Assembly (NCBI RefSeq): GCF_002776525.5
Contig: NC_045441.1
Location: 121,811,655 to 121,875,654, forward strand
Origin: Piliocolobus tephrosceles
Taxonomy: Eukaryota; Chordata; Mammalia; Primates; Cercopithecidae
DNA length: 64,000 nt
Reading direction: 5' to 3'
Part shown: piece after piece, positions 1 through 11,766 of the stretch
How positions within the stretch are numbered: position 1 is the stretch's first letter
Layout of the letters: every line of letters starts with the position of its first letter
Notes under the pieces: model-generated
Told to the model about the DNA's origin: nothing
Seen by the model: only the letters and a program-made list of their open reading frames with translations
Database searches by the model: none
Position numbers and translations under genes: made by a program

Positions 1-17
1 TTTTTAATCTCTTGGTT

Positions 18-320
18 TTTTTTTTTTTTTTTTTTTTTTTTAGATGGAGTCTCACTCTGTCACCCAGGCTGGAGTGCAATGGCACAATCTCGGCTCACTG
101 CAACCTCCGGCTCCTTGGTTCAAGCGATTCTTCTGCCTCAGCCTCCCAAGTAGCTGGGACTACAGGCGCATGCCACCATGCGCAGCTAATTTTTGTATTT
201 TTAACAGAGATGGGGTTTCACCATGTTGGCCAGGATGGTCTCCATCTTTTGACCTCATGATCTGCCCACCTCAGCCCCGCAAAGTGCTGGGATTACAGGC
301 ATGAGCCACCGTACCTGGCC
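18..320 (-). mobile_element. Alu SINE (AluS-like), full length, antisense
   Basis: A poly(T) tract is followed by the reverse complement of both Alu monomers, ending in the 'gagccaccgtacctggcc' 5' end of the element. A direct repeat of about 15 bp ('aatctcttggttttt') lies on both sides, at 6-20 and 321-335, which is the target-site duplication left by L1-driven insertion. Several CpG sites have decayed, which fits AluS better than AluY. Short open frames across it are Alu translations, not genes. Confidence 0.95.
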
Positions 321-344
321 AATCTCTTGGTTTTTATACATTGC

Positions 345-620
345 TTCAAAGCTATCTTATTTGAGCCCCACCATATACATGGGCAAGTGTTACTCTAGGA
401 AGAAATAATGAGAAATGAAATTGGTGGGTCAAAGGACATGAGCACTTAAAATTGCCGTAAATACTGATAAATAGTATTCTGAAGTGGCTGCACCAATTTA
501 CTTTCCCACAAGCAAGGTATGAGAGAACCAGTGTTCCTAAACCTCTGCCATCATCACCAAACTTAAAAATCATTTCAAATCGGATGAGTGAAGATGATTT
601 CCCACTGTTGTTTTATTTTT
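345..620 (-). mobile_element. Old L1 (L1M) fragment, antisense
   Basis: The stretch contains recognisable antisense L1 3' region text such as 'ggtgggtcaaaggacatg' and 'gtggctgcaccaatttac', with heavy divergence from the L1M consensus as I remember it. It carries no intact reading frame. The Alu at 18-320 lies immediately beside it. Confidence 0.65.
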
Positions 621-1840
621 CCCAGGAGTATCTGAATGTGGAAAGTCAACTACATTGCTGCTATTTAAGATAATTTTTCTTACTCTATTTCTTGCCCTCT
701 TCTCCCCATAAATAGGGAGACTGTACCTAAGTAGATAGTAGTAGCAGAGACAGCTAGCTATCCTCCAAATCTCTTCTCCTCGGGCACACAGCTAGACTGT
801 GTTTCCCAGACTTCTCGGTGGTTGGGTAGAGACTTGTTACTGGGTTCTAGCCATTGAAATGTAAATGGAGCGATGTGTACTGCTTCCAGGACTGGCCTAT
901 AAAAACCTTCCACACACAATCTTCCATGCTCTCCTCCCTTCCACTGGCTGGATATAAACAAGCATGATGAACCTAGAAGCCACACATTGAGGATGGCAGA
1001 AATACAGAGGAAAGAGGAAAGATGCCTGAGTCCTTAGATCACCACTTGAAAAAGATCTATTCGCCAATCCTGAACACCTGCTTTGGGTTTAATGTGAGCA
1101 AGAATCAAATTTCTCTCCTATTCAAGCATTTGTGGGGTTATTTATTATTATTACAGCAGCCACCAGTATTGTAGTGAGGATTAGCTCATTAAGATGATTG
1201 CAGATGCTATAAAAACATTGGGAAAATAATCAGGGAGTCATCCTGTGCATATAGGTATACCTCCCAGCACAAAATACTCCATCTTAGAAACTGTCTAAAG
1301 AATTAGGAGCTATCTGAAGGAAAAAAAAAAAAAAAAAATCCCTGGCCTATGTCACAAGTTAGCTAAAAAAGAGATTTCTTCCATTTTCTGGTCCTCACTG
1401 TGACCTAAGAACTACTTCCCAGATGACTCCAGCTGTTGGTCAGTGCTTCAGACTTGGGGGACCCTGTTCCCTTGGAAATGTCCTGTCAGCCATCAGAGTC
1501 AATTACTGCAGAGAGTCTAGATGCTGCAGAATTGTTTCATCCAAGGTCAAAGACTATTTAAAATGCCATTTGCTGTTAGGAAGCTGCCCTCGAGCTCAGG
1601 GCCAGGGGTGAATCTACCATATGGTTACCAGGTTACCTGTTGAAGTTGACTTTCTGTGGCATGGAGAAATTGCCCGAGGTAGAGTCATGCCCAGCATTTC
1701 TCATGAAGCACGGCTGCCCAGCCAGGTGGCTATCAAAGCTATTTGTGCAGACTATTGTTCCATGGCTGTGAAAGGAAACCAACCCACCTCTCCAGGTGAC
1801 TCTCCCAGCCCCTTCCCCATTGGGTATAAGAACTAAAATT
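621..1840. other. Unique DNA, no gene seen
   Basis: No reading frame with a recognisable domain and no clear transposon is visible. A pure A18 run occupies 1321-1338. It lacks a flanking direct repeat, so I do not call it a retroinsertion. Short open frames on both strands between 1423 and 1935 overlap each other and run into the next Alu, which argues against coding. Confidence 0.55.
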
Positions 1841-2132
1841 GGCCGGGCATGGTGGCTCACAACTGTAATCCCAGCACTTTGGGTGGTGGAAGCAGGCAGA
1901 CCACCTGAGGTCTGGAGTTCAGCCATGGCCAACATGGTGAAACCCCATCTCTACTAAAAATACAAAAATTAGCCAGGCGTGGCAGCACATGCCTGTAATC
2001 CCAGGTACTCGGGAGGCTGAGGCAGGAGAATCGCTTGAACCCAGGAGGTAGAGGTTGAAGTGAGGCGAGATCATACCATTGTACTCCAGCCTGGGTGACA
2101 AGAGCAAAATTCCATCTCAAAAAAAAAAAAAA
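1841..2132 (+). mobile_element. Alu SINE (AluS-like), full length
   Basis: It starts 'ggccgggcatggtggctc', has both monomers, and ends in a 14-A tail. A direct repeat 'ctaaaatt' flanks it at 1833-1840 and about 2134-2141. CpG decay is moderate. Confidence 0.95.
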
Positions 2133-2739
2133 CCTAAAATTAGTCTTCATACCCTGATTACTTTCCAATAATGACAGCAGTCTATGCCTCTGGCTGCCCT
2201 GGGAAGAGTGAGGAGGAAATGGACTTTAAAAATGACTCACCCATAAGTCACTGCAAAAGTTAGAAAAGATCAAGGAGCCAGACTGTCCAGCTCCTTCCAC
2301 CATAGCAGCAGTTTTCAAACAATCCAATAAAGCAGTCAAAGGAGAACAGGCCTGGCTGAAGACAGGGGAAGGAGGGCCTAGAGTCCCTCGTGTTTGCTCT
2401 ACCCCATACCCATGTGAGTTTCTCCCTGGGACCCTGGGGCTCTACAGAGAACAGTTTAAAAACAACCACTCCAAAGGCCTTTACAGGTGACCCATCCAAA
2501 GGTCTAGCAGGAAGCAACCCCCAGGGTGTACAGCACCTCGCCCAAAGGTGGCAGACCACCAAATGTGAACCTGGAAATCTTAACGTTGGATCATAAAGCC
2601 ATGCTGCTTAGTTGCTTTTGGCCTGTTGTACTCCTAGTACCTGGCTTAGTATCCATCACATATGAGGCACTTAACATCAGGGGAATGAAAGAATAAAGGA
2701 AGCTTAGTCTTTGCATTGTCATCAGTAATAGTCACAGCA
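2133..2739. other. Unique DNA, no gene seen
   Basis: The sequence is non-repetitive to my eye. Open frames of 68 and 100 codons lie on opposite strands over the same bases at 2260-2596, with no domain, splice-site pattern or codon signature that favours either. Confidence 0.5.
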
Positions 2740-2965
2740 TATTGGCCACATAGCACTTCACAGTTTATATAGCACTTTCTCTTATATTGTCTCATTCAAT
2801 ATTCAGAACCTCCTATGATGTAGTCAAGATAGATTGTCATTTAATAGAAACAGAATTTCAGAGAGATTAGGTGACATGCTCAGTGCCACAAAGCTAGTCC
2901 CAAAGCAGTTGCAAGACTGGAACCACATCTTCAGGTTCCAAGTACCAGGGCTCTTTATCCTACCC
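2740..2965 (-). mobile_element. MIR SINE, antisense
   Basis: The order of degenerate motifs matches a reversed MIR: 'tatagcactttct', 'tctcattcaatattcagaacctcc', then a 'cagagagattaggtgacatgct' equivalent, and a 'cacaaagctagt' equivalent. Divergence is high, as expected for a pre-eutherian element. Confidence 0.75.
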
Positions 2966-4365
2966 TCACTGCTGAGACTCTGATGCTGCCATCATAATGG
3001 TAGTACCCATGATGGTAGTATACTATTCATTAAGATCACAGCAATATGCAAAGCATATATAGGCCATATATGTCCCTGGCCATAAGCACATGCCTGGTTG
3101 GTTAGCTCCCATGGCTACAGGTTCTGTCTCTTCACACTGAGAAAGGTGATCCTTGCTCATGAGCATAGATCACAAAGCCCATGCCAAATAGTCTAAATGT
3201 TTATGCCAGAGGTCACATGGGGGTGTGTGTGCGGGAAGAATAGAGAGAATGGGCAGATCAGCACAAACTCATCTTCATGACCTAGAAACCAACTCAAAGC
3301 CCAAATCCTACTTCATATGAAAAGTCCCATCTGGGGACTACTCAATCTTGGAAGGGGAAACATGAGCTTGAAAACCACAGTTCCTGGGTCCTGGTATTAG
3401 TCATAAACTTGGTCCATATAACTCACAGATTGCTGATTTAGTGTTCAGTAAGCTTAGGGTTAAACACCAGCCCCACCAGAAAATTTTGCAAAGGCTGCCC
3501 TATTTAGGCTCCCCACCACCTGCCACGACCCTTAGAATCAATGTCACCATAAATCTCAAAAGTTCACCCACCTCTAAGTCAGTCCTCAAGTCTGAACAGG
3601 AAGCATGTGTACAAAGGGTCCTGGGTAGGAGAGAACAAACCACCCAAGTCCTCGGACTTTCTTTTGCTTCTAGATTGCCCAATTTATTCTTCTTGTATAA
3701 AGTAGATAAAATAACTCTTCCCCACAAATGGCCAATGCTGTGAATGCATTTTCACCCACAGCACTCTAAGCCCCAAAAATAAAGACATTTATTTGGCCTT
3801 CACGATTTTTTCTTCTTTGTTCCTCAAACTTGTCCTCTACTTACTTTTTCCATCTCAAAAGTGAGGGCTAGACAATTTGAAAGAACCTAAACCCCCCGAT
3901 GGGGTACATACTGATGACTTCAGCCCAGGAGAGGTGGAGAGAGCCAAATCAAGCCTCTCTGGGTTGAGGGTCATGCAACCATATGATGAAAGCCCCTCCA
4001 GCCCAGCACAGTGCTGGATCCTGAAGGAGCAGAATTATGAAGGATCCCTAACTCTCCTCTTCTAACATTCTGACATTTGTGTCCTTAAAATTCAACAACT
4101 ACCTCCCTACCCTGCTAATGTACATAATGTGAGTTCATCTCCAATAAAACTGGTTAATTCTGCAATATTTCAAGGGGATTTCCCCTTCGCTCTAGGTACC
4201 ATCTTTTCACACCATTCACACAGATCCTGTAGAGCATCTGTCACATCAAGCACCAGAGAGACCATCACAGAAGGCAGGTCTGGGAGGCAGGGTGGGGTGT
4301 GTGGAGTCCTAGGCACTTAGAGGCCTGAGATCCCCTGGCCTTCCTGAATCCATTCATTCTCAAGC
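2966..4365. other. Unique DNA, no gene seen
   Basis: No convincing gene or transposon is visible. Frames of 100 codons (3441-3743, +) and 75 codons (3500-3727, -) overlap on opposite strands and have no recognisable domain. Confidence 0.5.
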
Positions 4366-4640
4366 ATTTGGCACATGTGTACCAGCACTGTGCTGGGTGC
4401 TATAGGGTGTACAGGAGTAAAATAATTTTCATACTATAACTGCAAAAGACTTGCACTCTCATTGAGGAAGTCAGACACAAAGAAGTGATATGGGAACATC
4501 ACACTAGATCAACAACAAATATCCACATATTGCTGCATACTTCATACCATGGTCTCCCCTAGGGACTGGGATACAGCAAAGACCAAGACAGACAAAAATC
4601 CTGCTCTCATGGAGTTTACATTCTTGTAGGAAATGTATTT
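4366..4640 (+). repeat. Ancient dispersed mammalian repeat, broken
   Basis: Two pieces resemble the very common old repeat that reads 'tgccaggcactgtgctagg' followed by a 'ggagcttacattctagtg' type segment. Here they appear as 'ccagcactgtgctgggtgc' near 4382 and 'catggagtttacattcttg' near 4610. I cannot name the family with confidence. Related pieces occur at 18590-18720, 20900-21030, 31335-31440, 46630-47420 and 51070-51430. Confidence 0.5.
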
Positions 4641-5108
4641 CAGGGTTTGATTGTGGAATTCAGAAAACAAAGTCATCAGTAATTAAGAGAAAAGATCTGA
4701 GTGGTCTGAAATAGAAGCTTTAAGCAGGTCTCCCCCGACAGGCCTCTCTATTCAGTTTATCCGAAACTGAATTCATCACCTTTACCCTTATATACCCTCG
4801 TTCTGTGAACCTAGCCTTACAAGCAAGAAAACTGGTGGTATACCAGATGATCCCAATTCACTCTCCTTCCCTTCACTCACCATCACCAATCAAGTAGGCC
4901 TTGTAGACTTTACCTTCTAAGTACCTCTGAAATCTATTCCGTCCTCCACATTCCCACTGCCACAAACTAGGTCAAGTCCTTGTCACATCATCATTTTTTA
5001 CCTACTGTAGTGGACACTGTTATGCACAGCCCAAATTCCCTCTCAATTTAGCCTGAAGGACTTTTGCCTCAGCTTTGGGAGTGCTGTCAGTGCTCAGCCT
5101 TCAGCTCT

Positions 5109-5482
5109 TGCTATAGTTTGGATATCTGTCCCTCCCCAAATATCATGTTGAATTGTAATCCCCAGTATTGGAGGTTGGGCCTGGTGGGAGGTGATTGGAT
5201 CACAAAGAGAGATTTTTCATGAGTGGTTTAGCTGTCCTTGTGATCATGAGTGAACCCTCGTGAGATCTGGTCATTTAAAAGTGTGCAGCATCTCCCCATA
5301 TCTCTCTTGCTCTTGCTCTGGCCATGTAATGTGCCTGCTTCCACTTTGCTTTCCGTCATGTATAAAAGCTCCCTGAGCCCTCCCTGGAAGACTGCAGAAC
5401 CATGGGCCAATTAAACATCTTTTCTTTTTGAATTACCTTTATATCAGTGTTTCTTTATATCAGTGCAAGAATGACCTAACAC
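5109..5482 (+). mobile_element. MaLR solo LTR (MLT1A/MST-like)
   Basis: The segment runs from 'tgctatagtttggatatctg' through 'gcctggtgggaggtgattgg' and 'agatctggtcatttaaaag' to 'aattaaacatcttttct' and 'gacctaacac'. This is the order of a complete MaLR LTR in sense orientation. No internal retroviral sequence is adjacent, so it is a solo LTR. Confidence 0.85.
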
Positions 5483-6242
5483 ATCTGTCAATCCATAATG
5501 GGATTGCTTCAGTTGCAGAGAACTGTCTCACTCAAGGTACATGCATCTCAGCCCAACCCAGGATATAGCTCTGGAGCACCCTATGGGGTCATCTGAGAAT
5601 GTAAGTGAGCCTGCATCACAGAACAACATGGTACTCTGTCCATTTCCTTTCACAGATGTTGATCCCAAGGACCCTCCTTAATAAAGAGGCTGCATGCTGG
5701 AATCCAATCTATGATGACAAGAAAATTTCAATGGCTCCTGACTACCTGCTCTACCTTGGCTCAACCCCTCACCAATCCCACCTCTGAATATCTACAAAAG
5801 TTATATTTCCAATCTCTGTAGTTTAACTTTCAGTTTTATTAAAGTACTACAGTTTATGAAACCAAATATAACTCATGGTTCACAAGGAAGAATGGTATTC
5901 CTTCCCAACACCCATCCCATCACCTTCTGCCATTTATTTTTACATTTCTAAATAACATGCTTATGCTTCTATTTGTTGATGCTTTTCAGTTTTAGATATC
6001 TGTCAACTTCCTATTATCAAAGATGAAGGTTTAGATCTTTTACACACACACACTTTTCCTGTCTTCATTCTCCTGAGATTCTTATATCACAATTTTCATG
6101 GCTTTTGTTGTTTTGATTCTATATAACATTATTCATAGCTGATCCATGGTGTATACTATGATTACATTTCTTTTCCTGTACAGTTTTGCTTGTTTGTTTT
6201 CCCTGATTGTCTTATTTGCTTAGTTTTTATGTAGCCCTCAGT
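5483..6242. other. AT-rich DNA between two LTRs, no gene seen
   Basis: No domain-bearing frame is visible. Short T-rich stretches and a small CA run near 6043 are present. The DNA may be decayed LINE sequence but I cannot assign it. Confidence 0.45.
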
Positions 6243-6645
6243 TCTATCATTTGAATGTATGTGTCCCACACACACAAATTCTTATGCTGGAATTAAGACC
6301 CAATATGACAGAATTAAGAGGAAGTGATTAGGTCACGAGGGCTTTGCCCTTATAAATGGGATTAGTGCTTTTATAAAAGTGTTCAAGTAAACTCACTAGG
6401 TCCTTTTGCCCTTCATCCCTTCCACCATGTGAAGTCACAATATTTGCTCCTTCTACCATATGAGGACTCAGCAAGAAGGCACCATCTTTGAAGCAGAGAA
6501 CAGCCATCACCAAACAATGAATCTGCTGGCACCCTGATGTTGGACTTCCCAGCCTCCAGACTGTGGTTGCATAAATGTCTGTTCTTTATAAATAACCCCA
6601 TCTAAAGTATTTTGTTAGAGTAACAAGAATGGACTCAGATACTCT
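6243..6645 (+). mobile_element. MLT1 (MaLR) LTR
   Basis: Diverged MLT1 order is visible: 'catttgaatgtatgtgtccc', 'gtgattaggtcacgagggc', 'gggattagtgcttttataaa', 'ccaccatgtgaagtcaca', 'cagcctccagactgtggttg', 'ttttgttagagtaacaag'. It is a solo LTR. Confidence 0.8.
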
Positions 6646-6699
6646 CACTAATATCTCTCCAAACCCTCCACCAGAATATTTCTTCTCAATATGTTTAAA

Positions 6700-7700
6700 C
6701 ACAGCTGGTCTTCAATCCATTTAATATTTTTCTCCTTGGTGACATTCCTCCTGAAGCTCTCTCTCCTCCTTTTCCAATAAGGACAGAAGCCTTCTAATCC
6801 TGCTCAATAGTCTTCATCCTCGTGGAACACATTTTCTAACAGCTTCCTGGAAAGAGTATACAGGCAGTAATATTTTGAGACCTGCCTTCCTAAAAATTTA
6901 TTTTATCCTCGTACTTGAGGTAGTTTGGCTGGGTATAAAATTCTAGGTTCAAAAGCATTTTCTCTCAGAATTCCAAAGACATGGCTCCACAGTCTTCCAA
7001 CTTTTAATGTTGTTGATGAGAAGACCCATGCTGTGTTGACTCCTGCTCCTTTGTATTTCTCTTTTGCTCTCCCTGTTTTTCTCTCTGTCTCTCAGCTTTT
7101 CGGCTCTTTATACAGCATTTTGAAAATTCATAATATTTTCTGCTAGAGTGTTTTTCTCTCCTTCATTATGCTGAACATTCAACAGATCATTTTAGTCTGG
7201 AAACTCATATTCTTTGAACATGCCTTTTTGTTTGTGGGTTTGTTTCTAAAAATGTCTTCTCTCTCTCTCTCCCTCATTTCCTCTCTTCTCTTTTTCAAAA
7301 CATCTTTTATTTTTTGGATCTCCTGGATTTTCTTTATTTTTCTCTTCCATTTCAGTCTCTAAGTTAATTTGATCTAATTTCTAGACTTTCCTCAACTCTA
7401 TCTTGTAACTTTTTTTGTTAAGAGTTATTTCTGTTCTCTTATTTTTAATTTATGTGATCTTGTTCTCTGAAACTCCTTGTTTTACAAACTTCTATTATTG
7501 TTTTATGAATGTAGTATTCTGTCTTACATCTCAAAGCATTTTCATCATGAGGATATTTTTTGTTTTCCTTGTACACTACGCCTTGCATTCATTTCTTCTG
7601 AGTTCCTTCTGATTTGCTTAGTTCAAATTCTGTCTCATGTTAAAAATATTTCTTCAGCTGTCTTATGTTCTTGGCTGTCTATTTATGTTCAAGAGTGAGG
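6700..7700 (-). mobile_element. Ancient L1 fragment, antisense (probable)
   Basis: A T-rich kilobase contains 'ggtagtttggctgggtata' followed by 'aaaattctagg', then 'cagaattccaaagacatggc', then 'gtctggaaactcatattctt'. I associate this order with the antisense of old L1 sequence upstream of ORF1 or in a 3' UTR. The many short hydrophobic frames on the plus strand are a by-product of T-rich antisense LINE DNA. The family is uncertain. Confidence 0.55.
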
Positions 7701-8119
7701 TATTCAAATGCTGATTGAAAGCTCTGTCACTGTCTTTTCTGCTAGTTAACCTCACTATTGATTGATCAGGTATGCCCAGGCCCTTTTGTAAGGGGACCCC
7801 AAGTGGTAATACCTTTAGAGCTTTTCTCTTGGATGGAATGTATTCCTCAGAGAGGAATACTTAGAACTCCTGTCTTGGACAAATAAACCTAACTGCCAGC
7901 ATTCTGCAAAGCTGAATGGAAGAAGGGGAATAAGAGGCCTCAGTAAATTGGTTTTAACTCAACCTCACCATCAATTTTATCTGATGACTCTGAGTCTAGA
8001 GACTCTCTGGTGTGACTTCTCTAGAGAGGAAAGCTTCATTCCTGCACTAAAGTCACAGACAGATACCTGAGTATGTAGACTTGTAAAGGGCATCTGGTAG
8101 GTCCTATTCTGTTAGTCTA

Positions 8120-8285
8120 ATGCTGAGTGCACATTAGGATCTCCTGGGAAACAGTTTAAAAAACTGATGCCTAGACCCTCTCCTGAACCATTACCTCTGA
8201 GTTTCTGTGGCGAGGTCCTGACCTGCATACTTTTTAACTCTTCTAGGTGAAACTGATGCATACTGAGGATTGGGAACCATGAGTC
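8120..8285 (+). mobile_element. MER5A-type hAT MITE
   Basis: The sequence resembles the 189-bp MER5A element, with 'gcacattaggatctcctggg', 'gtttaaaaaactgatgcct' and the closing 'actgaggattgggaaccatg'. It is nearly full length and non-autonomous. Confidence 0.75.
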
Positions 8286-8334
8286 CAACTGCTCCTTATA
8301 ACAACTTCTGACTGTTTCTCCTATTGCCGGCCAG

Positions 8335-9043
8335 TATCTTAGCTTGGGCTGCCATAACAAAATATCATGGACTGGGCTTAAACAACAGAAATTTATTTTC
8401 TCACAGTTCTGGAGGCTAGAAAACTAAGATCAGTGTTCTGGCCAATTCGATTTTCAGTAAGGGCTCTCTTCCTGTCTTGCAGATGGCTTCCTTCTCACTA
8501 GGCGTTCCTTCCTCACATGGTGTTCCTTCTGTGCATGCATGGAGAGACAGCGTTCTCTGGTGTCTCTCTCTTTTTTTTTTTTTTTAAGATGGAGTCTCAC
8601 TCACTCTGTTGCCCAGACTGGAGCACAATGGTGCGATCTCAGCTCACTGCAAGCTCTACCTCCCAAGTTCACACCATTCTCCTGCCTCAGCCTCCTGAGT
8701 AGCTGGGACTACAGGCACCCACCACCATGCCCGGCTAATTTTTTCATATTTTTAGTAGAGATGGGATTTCACTGTGTTAGCTAGGATGGTCTCAATCTCC
8801 TGACCTTGTGATCCGCCCACCTCGGCCTTCCAAAGTGCTGGGATTACAGGCGTGAGCCACCGCAACCAGCCTGGTGTCTGTTCTTATAAGGATACTACTC
8901 CTATCAGATTAGGACCACACCCTTATGACCTCATTTAGCCTTACTTGTCTCCTAAAGGCCCTATCTACAAATACAGTCACACTGGGGATTGGGCTTCAAC
9001 ATATGAGTTTGGTGAAAACACAATTCAATGTCCATAGCACACA
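8335..9043 (-). mobile_element. MLT1-type MaLR LTR, split by an Alu
   Basis: The left part (8335-8570) has 'gggctgccataacaaaatat', 'aacaacagaaatttatttt' and 'ctcacagttctggaggct'. The right part (8871-9043) has 'gttcttataaggatac', 'gaccacacccttatgacctc' and 'caaatacagtcacactgggg'. Together they form one reversed MaLR LTR interrupted by the Alu at 8571-8870. Confidence 0.8.
8571..8870 (-). mobile_element. AluS-like SINE inserted in the MLT1 LTR
   Basis: An antisense full-length Alu starts with a T15 tail at 8571 and ends at 'caccgcaaccagc'. 'ctggtgtctc' (8557-8566) and 'ctggtgtctg' (8871-8880) are the target-site duplication, which proves insertion into the older LTR. Confidence 0.95.
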
Positions 9044-10400
9044 GTCTATAACAGAAAACTTCAGACTCTATTGCTTCTGACTTCTGGTTCTTTCTGCAAA
9101 TCACTTTGATTCTTGGTTTTTCCCCAGCAGAGTTTTAACTTTCTCTGAACTGCTAAGTCATTTGTCATGTGCCCGTTGTTTTTCCAGCTTCCTCAATTTT
9201 GTAAACATTTGTCCATTTTGGGTTTTTTGTTTGTTTGTTTGTTTGGTTGGTTGGTTTTTGCTTTTTTATTTGACTCTTTATGGTCATGTCAGCGGAGTTT
9301 TTGGAGGGAGTAGAAATAAATTAAGTGTTTGATCTGTAAGCTTACCTGGTATTCCTCAGAGTGACACTGTTAAACTGCAACCTTTATTGTGACTCTTTCC
9401 TAACTAAAACCCTTCAACTTCTTCCCATGACACACAGAAAGAATTTTCAGACTTTTAAACCAGAGCACCCATAGTGGCAGATAATTAACATGTGTATTCC
9501 CAAGTGTCTGGGATGTAATCCAAAAGACTCAACCACTTGCATAAAATTTCTTTGAAATCTCACGTTTTATTTTTTAAATATATGCAAATTTTGCCCCTGT
9601 TCCATAATGGATCTGTTTGTTTTAAAATAAGAATATTAGTTTAAATTACTTGGCATTTAAATTGCTTTCCTTTACTTTCTTTCTTCAGTCTTCAACTCAA
9701 ATTGATGCTTTGAAAAACTGATCAATTTATCTCATTACTTTGTGTATCCATGAGACACATACAGTTTAAGAGGCACAGCCTTTACTCTTAAGGTGCCTTA
9801 GTCCTATTGAGTCCTGAAAACTGGGCCCAGTAGCTGGTTCCTGGAAGATATTATACTTAACAAGTGTTTGATGAATCACCTGAACTGAATAATCTTGTAG
9901 GAAGGTTATTATTTGGATGGGGAGTGGGGAGATATGGCATTTCCAGTAGACTATTTAGCTAAGCCAAGCTCTAGAGGGAGGAATGAGCACATTGTCTAGT
10001 GAGTGTCTGCTCTAGATGGTACCCCAGACTGGAAGCTTTTCCAAATGCTCTTATCTGATCTTTTACCCTGAGATCCCAGGGTAGCTATGCCCCTGAATGA
10101 GCCTTTCACTGAAATATCTTCACCCTGACACTCAACTCCATAGACCCTCCCCAAACCCCATGGTCTCGTCTGCTCCTCACCCACCTCTCCTCATTATTCC
10201 TGGGATGATTAAATCTATGCTACATGTCCAAGCCAGGAAGCTACATGCTTGGAAGTAGGGCTGATCTTACACTAAGGGACATAGTCAGATGTTCCAACTT
10301 TAAGCACTCTCCTTTCAATTCCTTTCTTTTCTACTTATACCTCTCATCAAAACTCTAAATGCTGAAGAAATATGAGAGAGATTGGATTAATTAGTGGAAG
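9044..10400. other. Unique or unassigned DNA, no gene seen
   Basis: A (TTTG)n tract lies at 9226-9257. The rest is AT-rich and without recognisable coding or repeat structure, though 9360-9440 faintly resembles L2. A 62-codon minus-strand frame at 9996-10184 has no domain. Confidence 0.45.
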
Positions 10401-10405
10401 AAGAT

Positions 10406-10667
10406 CAGGCGTGGTGGCTCATGCCTGTAATCCCAGCACTTTGGGAGGCCAAGGCAGGTGGATAACCTGAGGTCAGGAGTTCAAGACCAGCCTGGCCAAC
10501 ATGGTGAAACCCCATCTCTACTAAAAATACAAAAATTAGCCAGGCATGGTGGCACACACCTGGAATCNNNNNNNNNNNNNNNNNNNNNNNNNNNNNNNNN
10601 NNNNNNNNNNNNNNNNNNNNNNNNNNNNNNNNNNNNNNNNNNNNNNNNNNNNNNNNNNNNNNNNNNN

Positions 10668-10703
<36 letters not shown>
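10406..10703 (+). mobile_element. Alu SINE interrupted by an assembly gap
   Basis: The left Alu monomer and the start of the right one are present (for example 'ggtcaggagttcaagaccag'), then exactly 100 N, then an A-tail of about 36 bases. 'tagtggaagaag' before and 'tagtgaaggaag' after look like an imperfect target-site duplication. The missing bases should be roughly the right Alu arm, so no gene is hidden unless the gap is larger than 100. Confidence 0.9.
10568..10667. other. Assembly gap, 100 N
   Basis: There are exactly 100 consecutive N. A round 100 is the usual placeholder for a gap of unknown size. Translated frames through it are meaningless. Confidence 0.99.
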
Positions 10704-10705
<2 letters not shown>

Positions 10706-10824
10706 GTGAAGGAAGAGCAGTCTTGGGTAGAATTCTTGGGTAGAATTTCTGAAATTAGAGCTCATGGTAGACAAGAAAATGATACATGTAGTAATGGAAC
10801 TCTTTAGAAGTAATAATAGAGGAT

Positions 10825-10990
10825 ACACATTAACTCATTTGATCCTCACAACCCTATAAAGTAGCTACTATATTATTCCCACTTTACAGATCAGGAACCT
10901 GAAGCCCAGAAGTCATCACACAGTGAGCAAATGCTGGAGCAGAGTGTGAGCTTAGATGTGCCTGGTTCCAGAGTTAGGCTCTTACTCATT
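10825..10990 (-). mobile_element. MIR SINE, antisense
   Basis: 'ctcatttgatcctcacaac', 'cccactttacagatcaggaa' and 'agcccagaagtcatcacaca' follow the reversed MIR core in order. Confidence 0.85.
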
Positions 10991-10999
10991 ATCTACCTC

Positions 11000-11766
11000 C
11001 CAGGATAGAAATGTAGCATCCATCTCAACAGCTCCCAGGCTCTGAGATTTCACCTGCCAAGAAAATTTCAAAATAATTTGGGGGAGGGTAGATAAACACC
11101 AAATTGCCAAGTTTATATTTTGCCAAATAAGCACATTAAAAATAAATCCCGTTATCCCTATCATTTCATTTTTTAAATGACTTGTTAACACCACAAGATG
11201 GGAAGAAGATAATCTCAGGATAAAAGCAGAAACTTAAAACGGAATAAATTTAGACTTATGAAAAAATACGAGAGCCTCCACATTTTCCCCATTTTGCTGA
11301 AGACCAGTGGAAACTATCTGGGACCCACTGTGGTCCTTTTACAGCATTTGGTGCCAGAGATTAGCTCTTCTAATCTCTGTGTTCTCAGGACACAGAGTTG
11401 AGCCTCTAGGCTGACATGGAGTGGAAGGTGGGCAGACAGAACCCCAGCTTTAACCCTGGGAACATCACAAGGAGGGAAAATCTGTGTCTGTTCTTATCCA
11501 AGGCATCCTCCATCCTAATCAGGCTTTCCACACTCCCTTCAACTCAAAATATTCCTGGGTCAAGGGCAGTCAGTATATAGGGGGAGGTGGGTGAAGAGAT
11601 GAGGAGAGAGAAATTAAATCAATGAAGCCAGTGTTCTGAGTGGCTGCAGACAACAAAGATCTAAAATTGCCTGAGACAGAGGAGGACAAACACAATTTGC
11701 TCCAGGTGATTGAGAAAACAGTGGGGCTTGATGTTCTCTCTCTCTTTTTTCTTCACTCTCTTCTCT
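11000..11766. other. Unique DNA, no gene seen
   Basis: No gene or transposon is recognised. A CT-rich tract at 11739-11766 merges into the tail of the following Alu. Confidence 0.45.

Noticed and set aside
12..304. Small plus-strand proteins such as the one containing 'LQPPAPWFKRFFCLSLPSSW'
   Set aside because: These are classical translations of antisense Alu sequence. The same peptides recur at every antisense Alu in the window.
1321..1338. A18 run as a processed insertion
   Set aside because: No flanking duplication or element body is present.
6925..7698. Several hydrophobic, membrane-like short proteins
   Set aside because: T-rich antisense LINE DNA yields Phe/Leu/Ile/Ser codons. There is no consistent frame or start.
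10458..10828. Frames crossing the N run with poly-Lys or poly-Phe
   Set aside because: The unknown bases and the Alu A-tail create the open frame.
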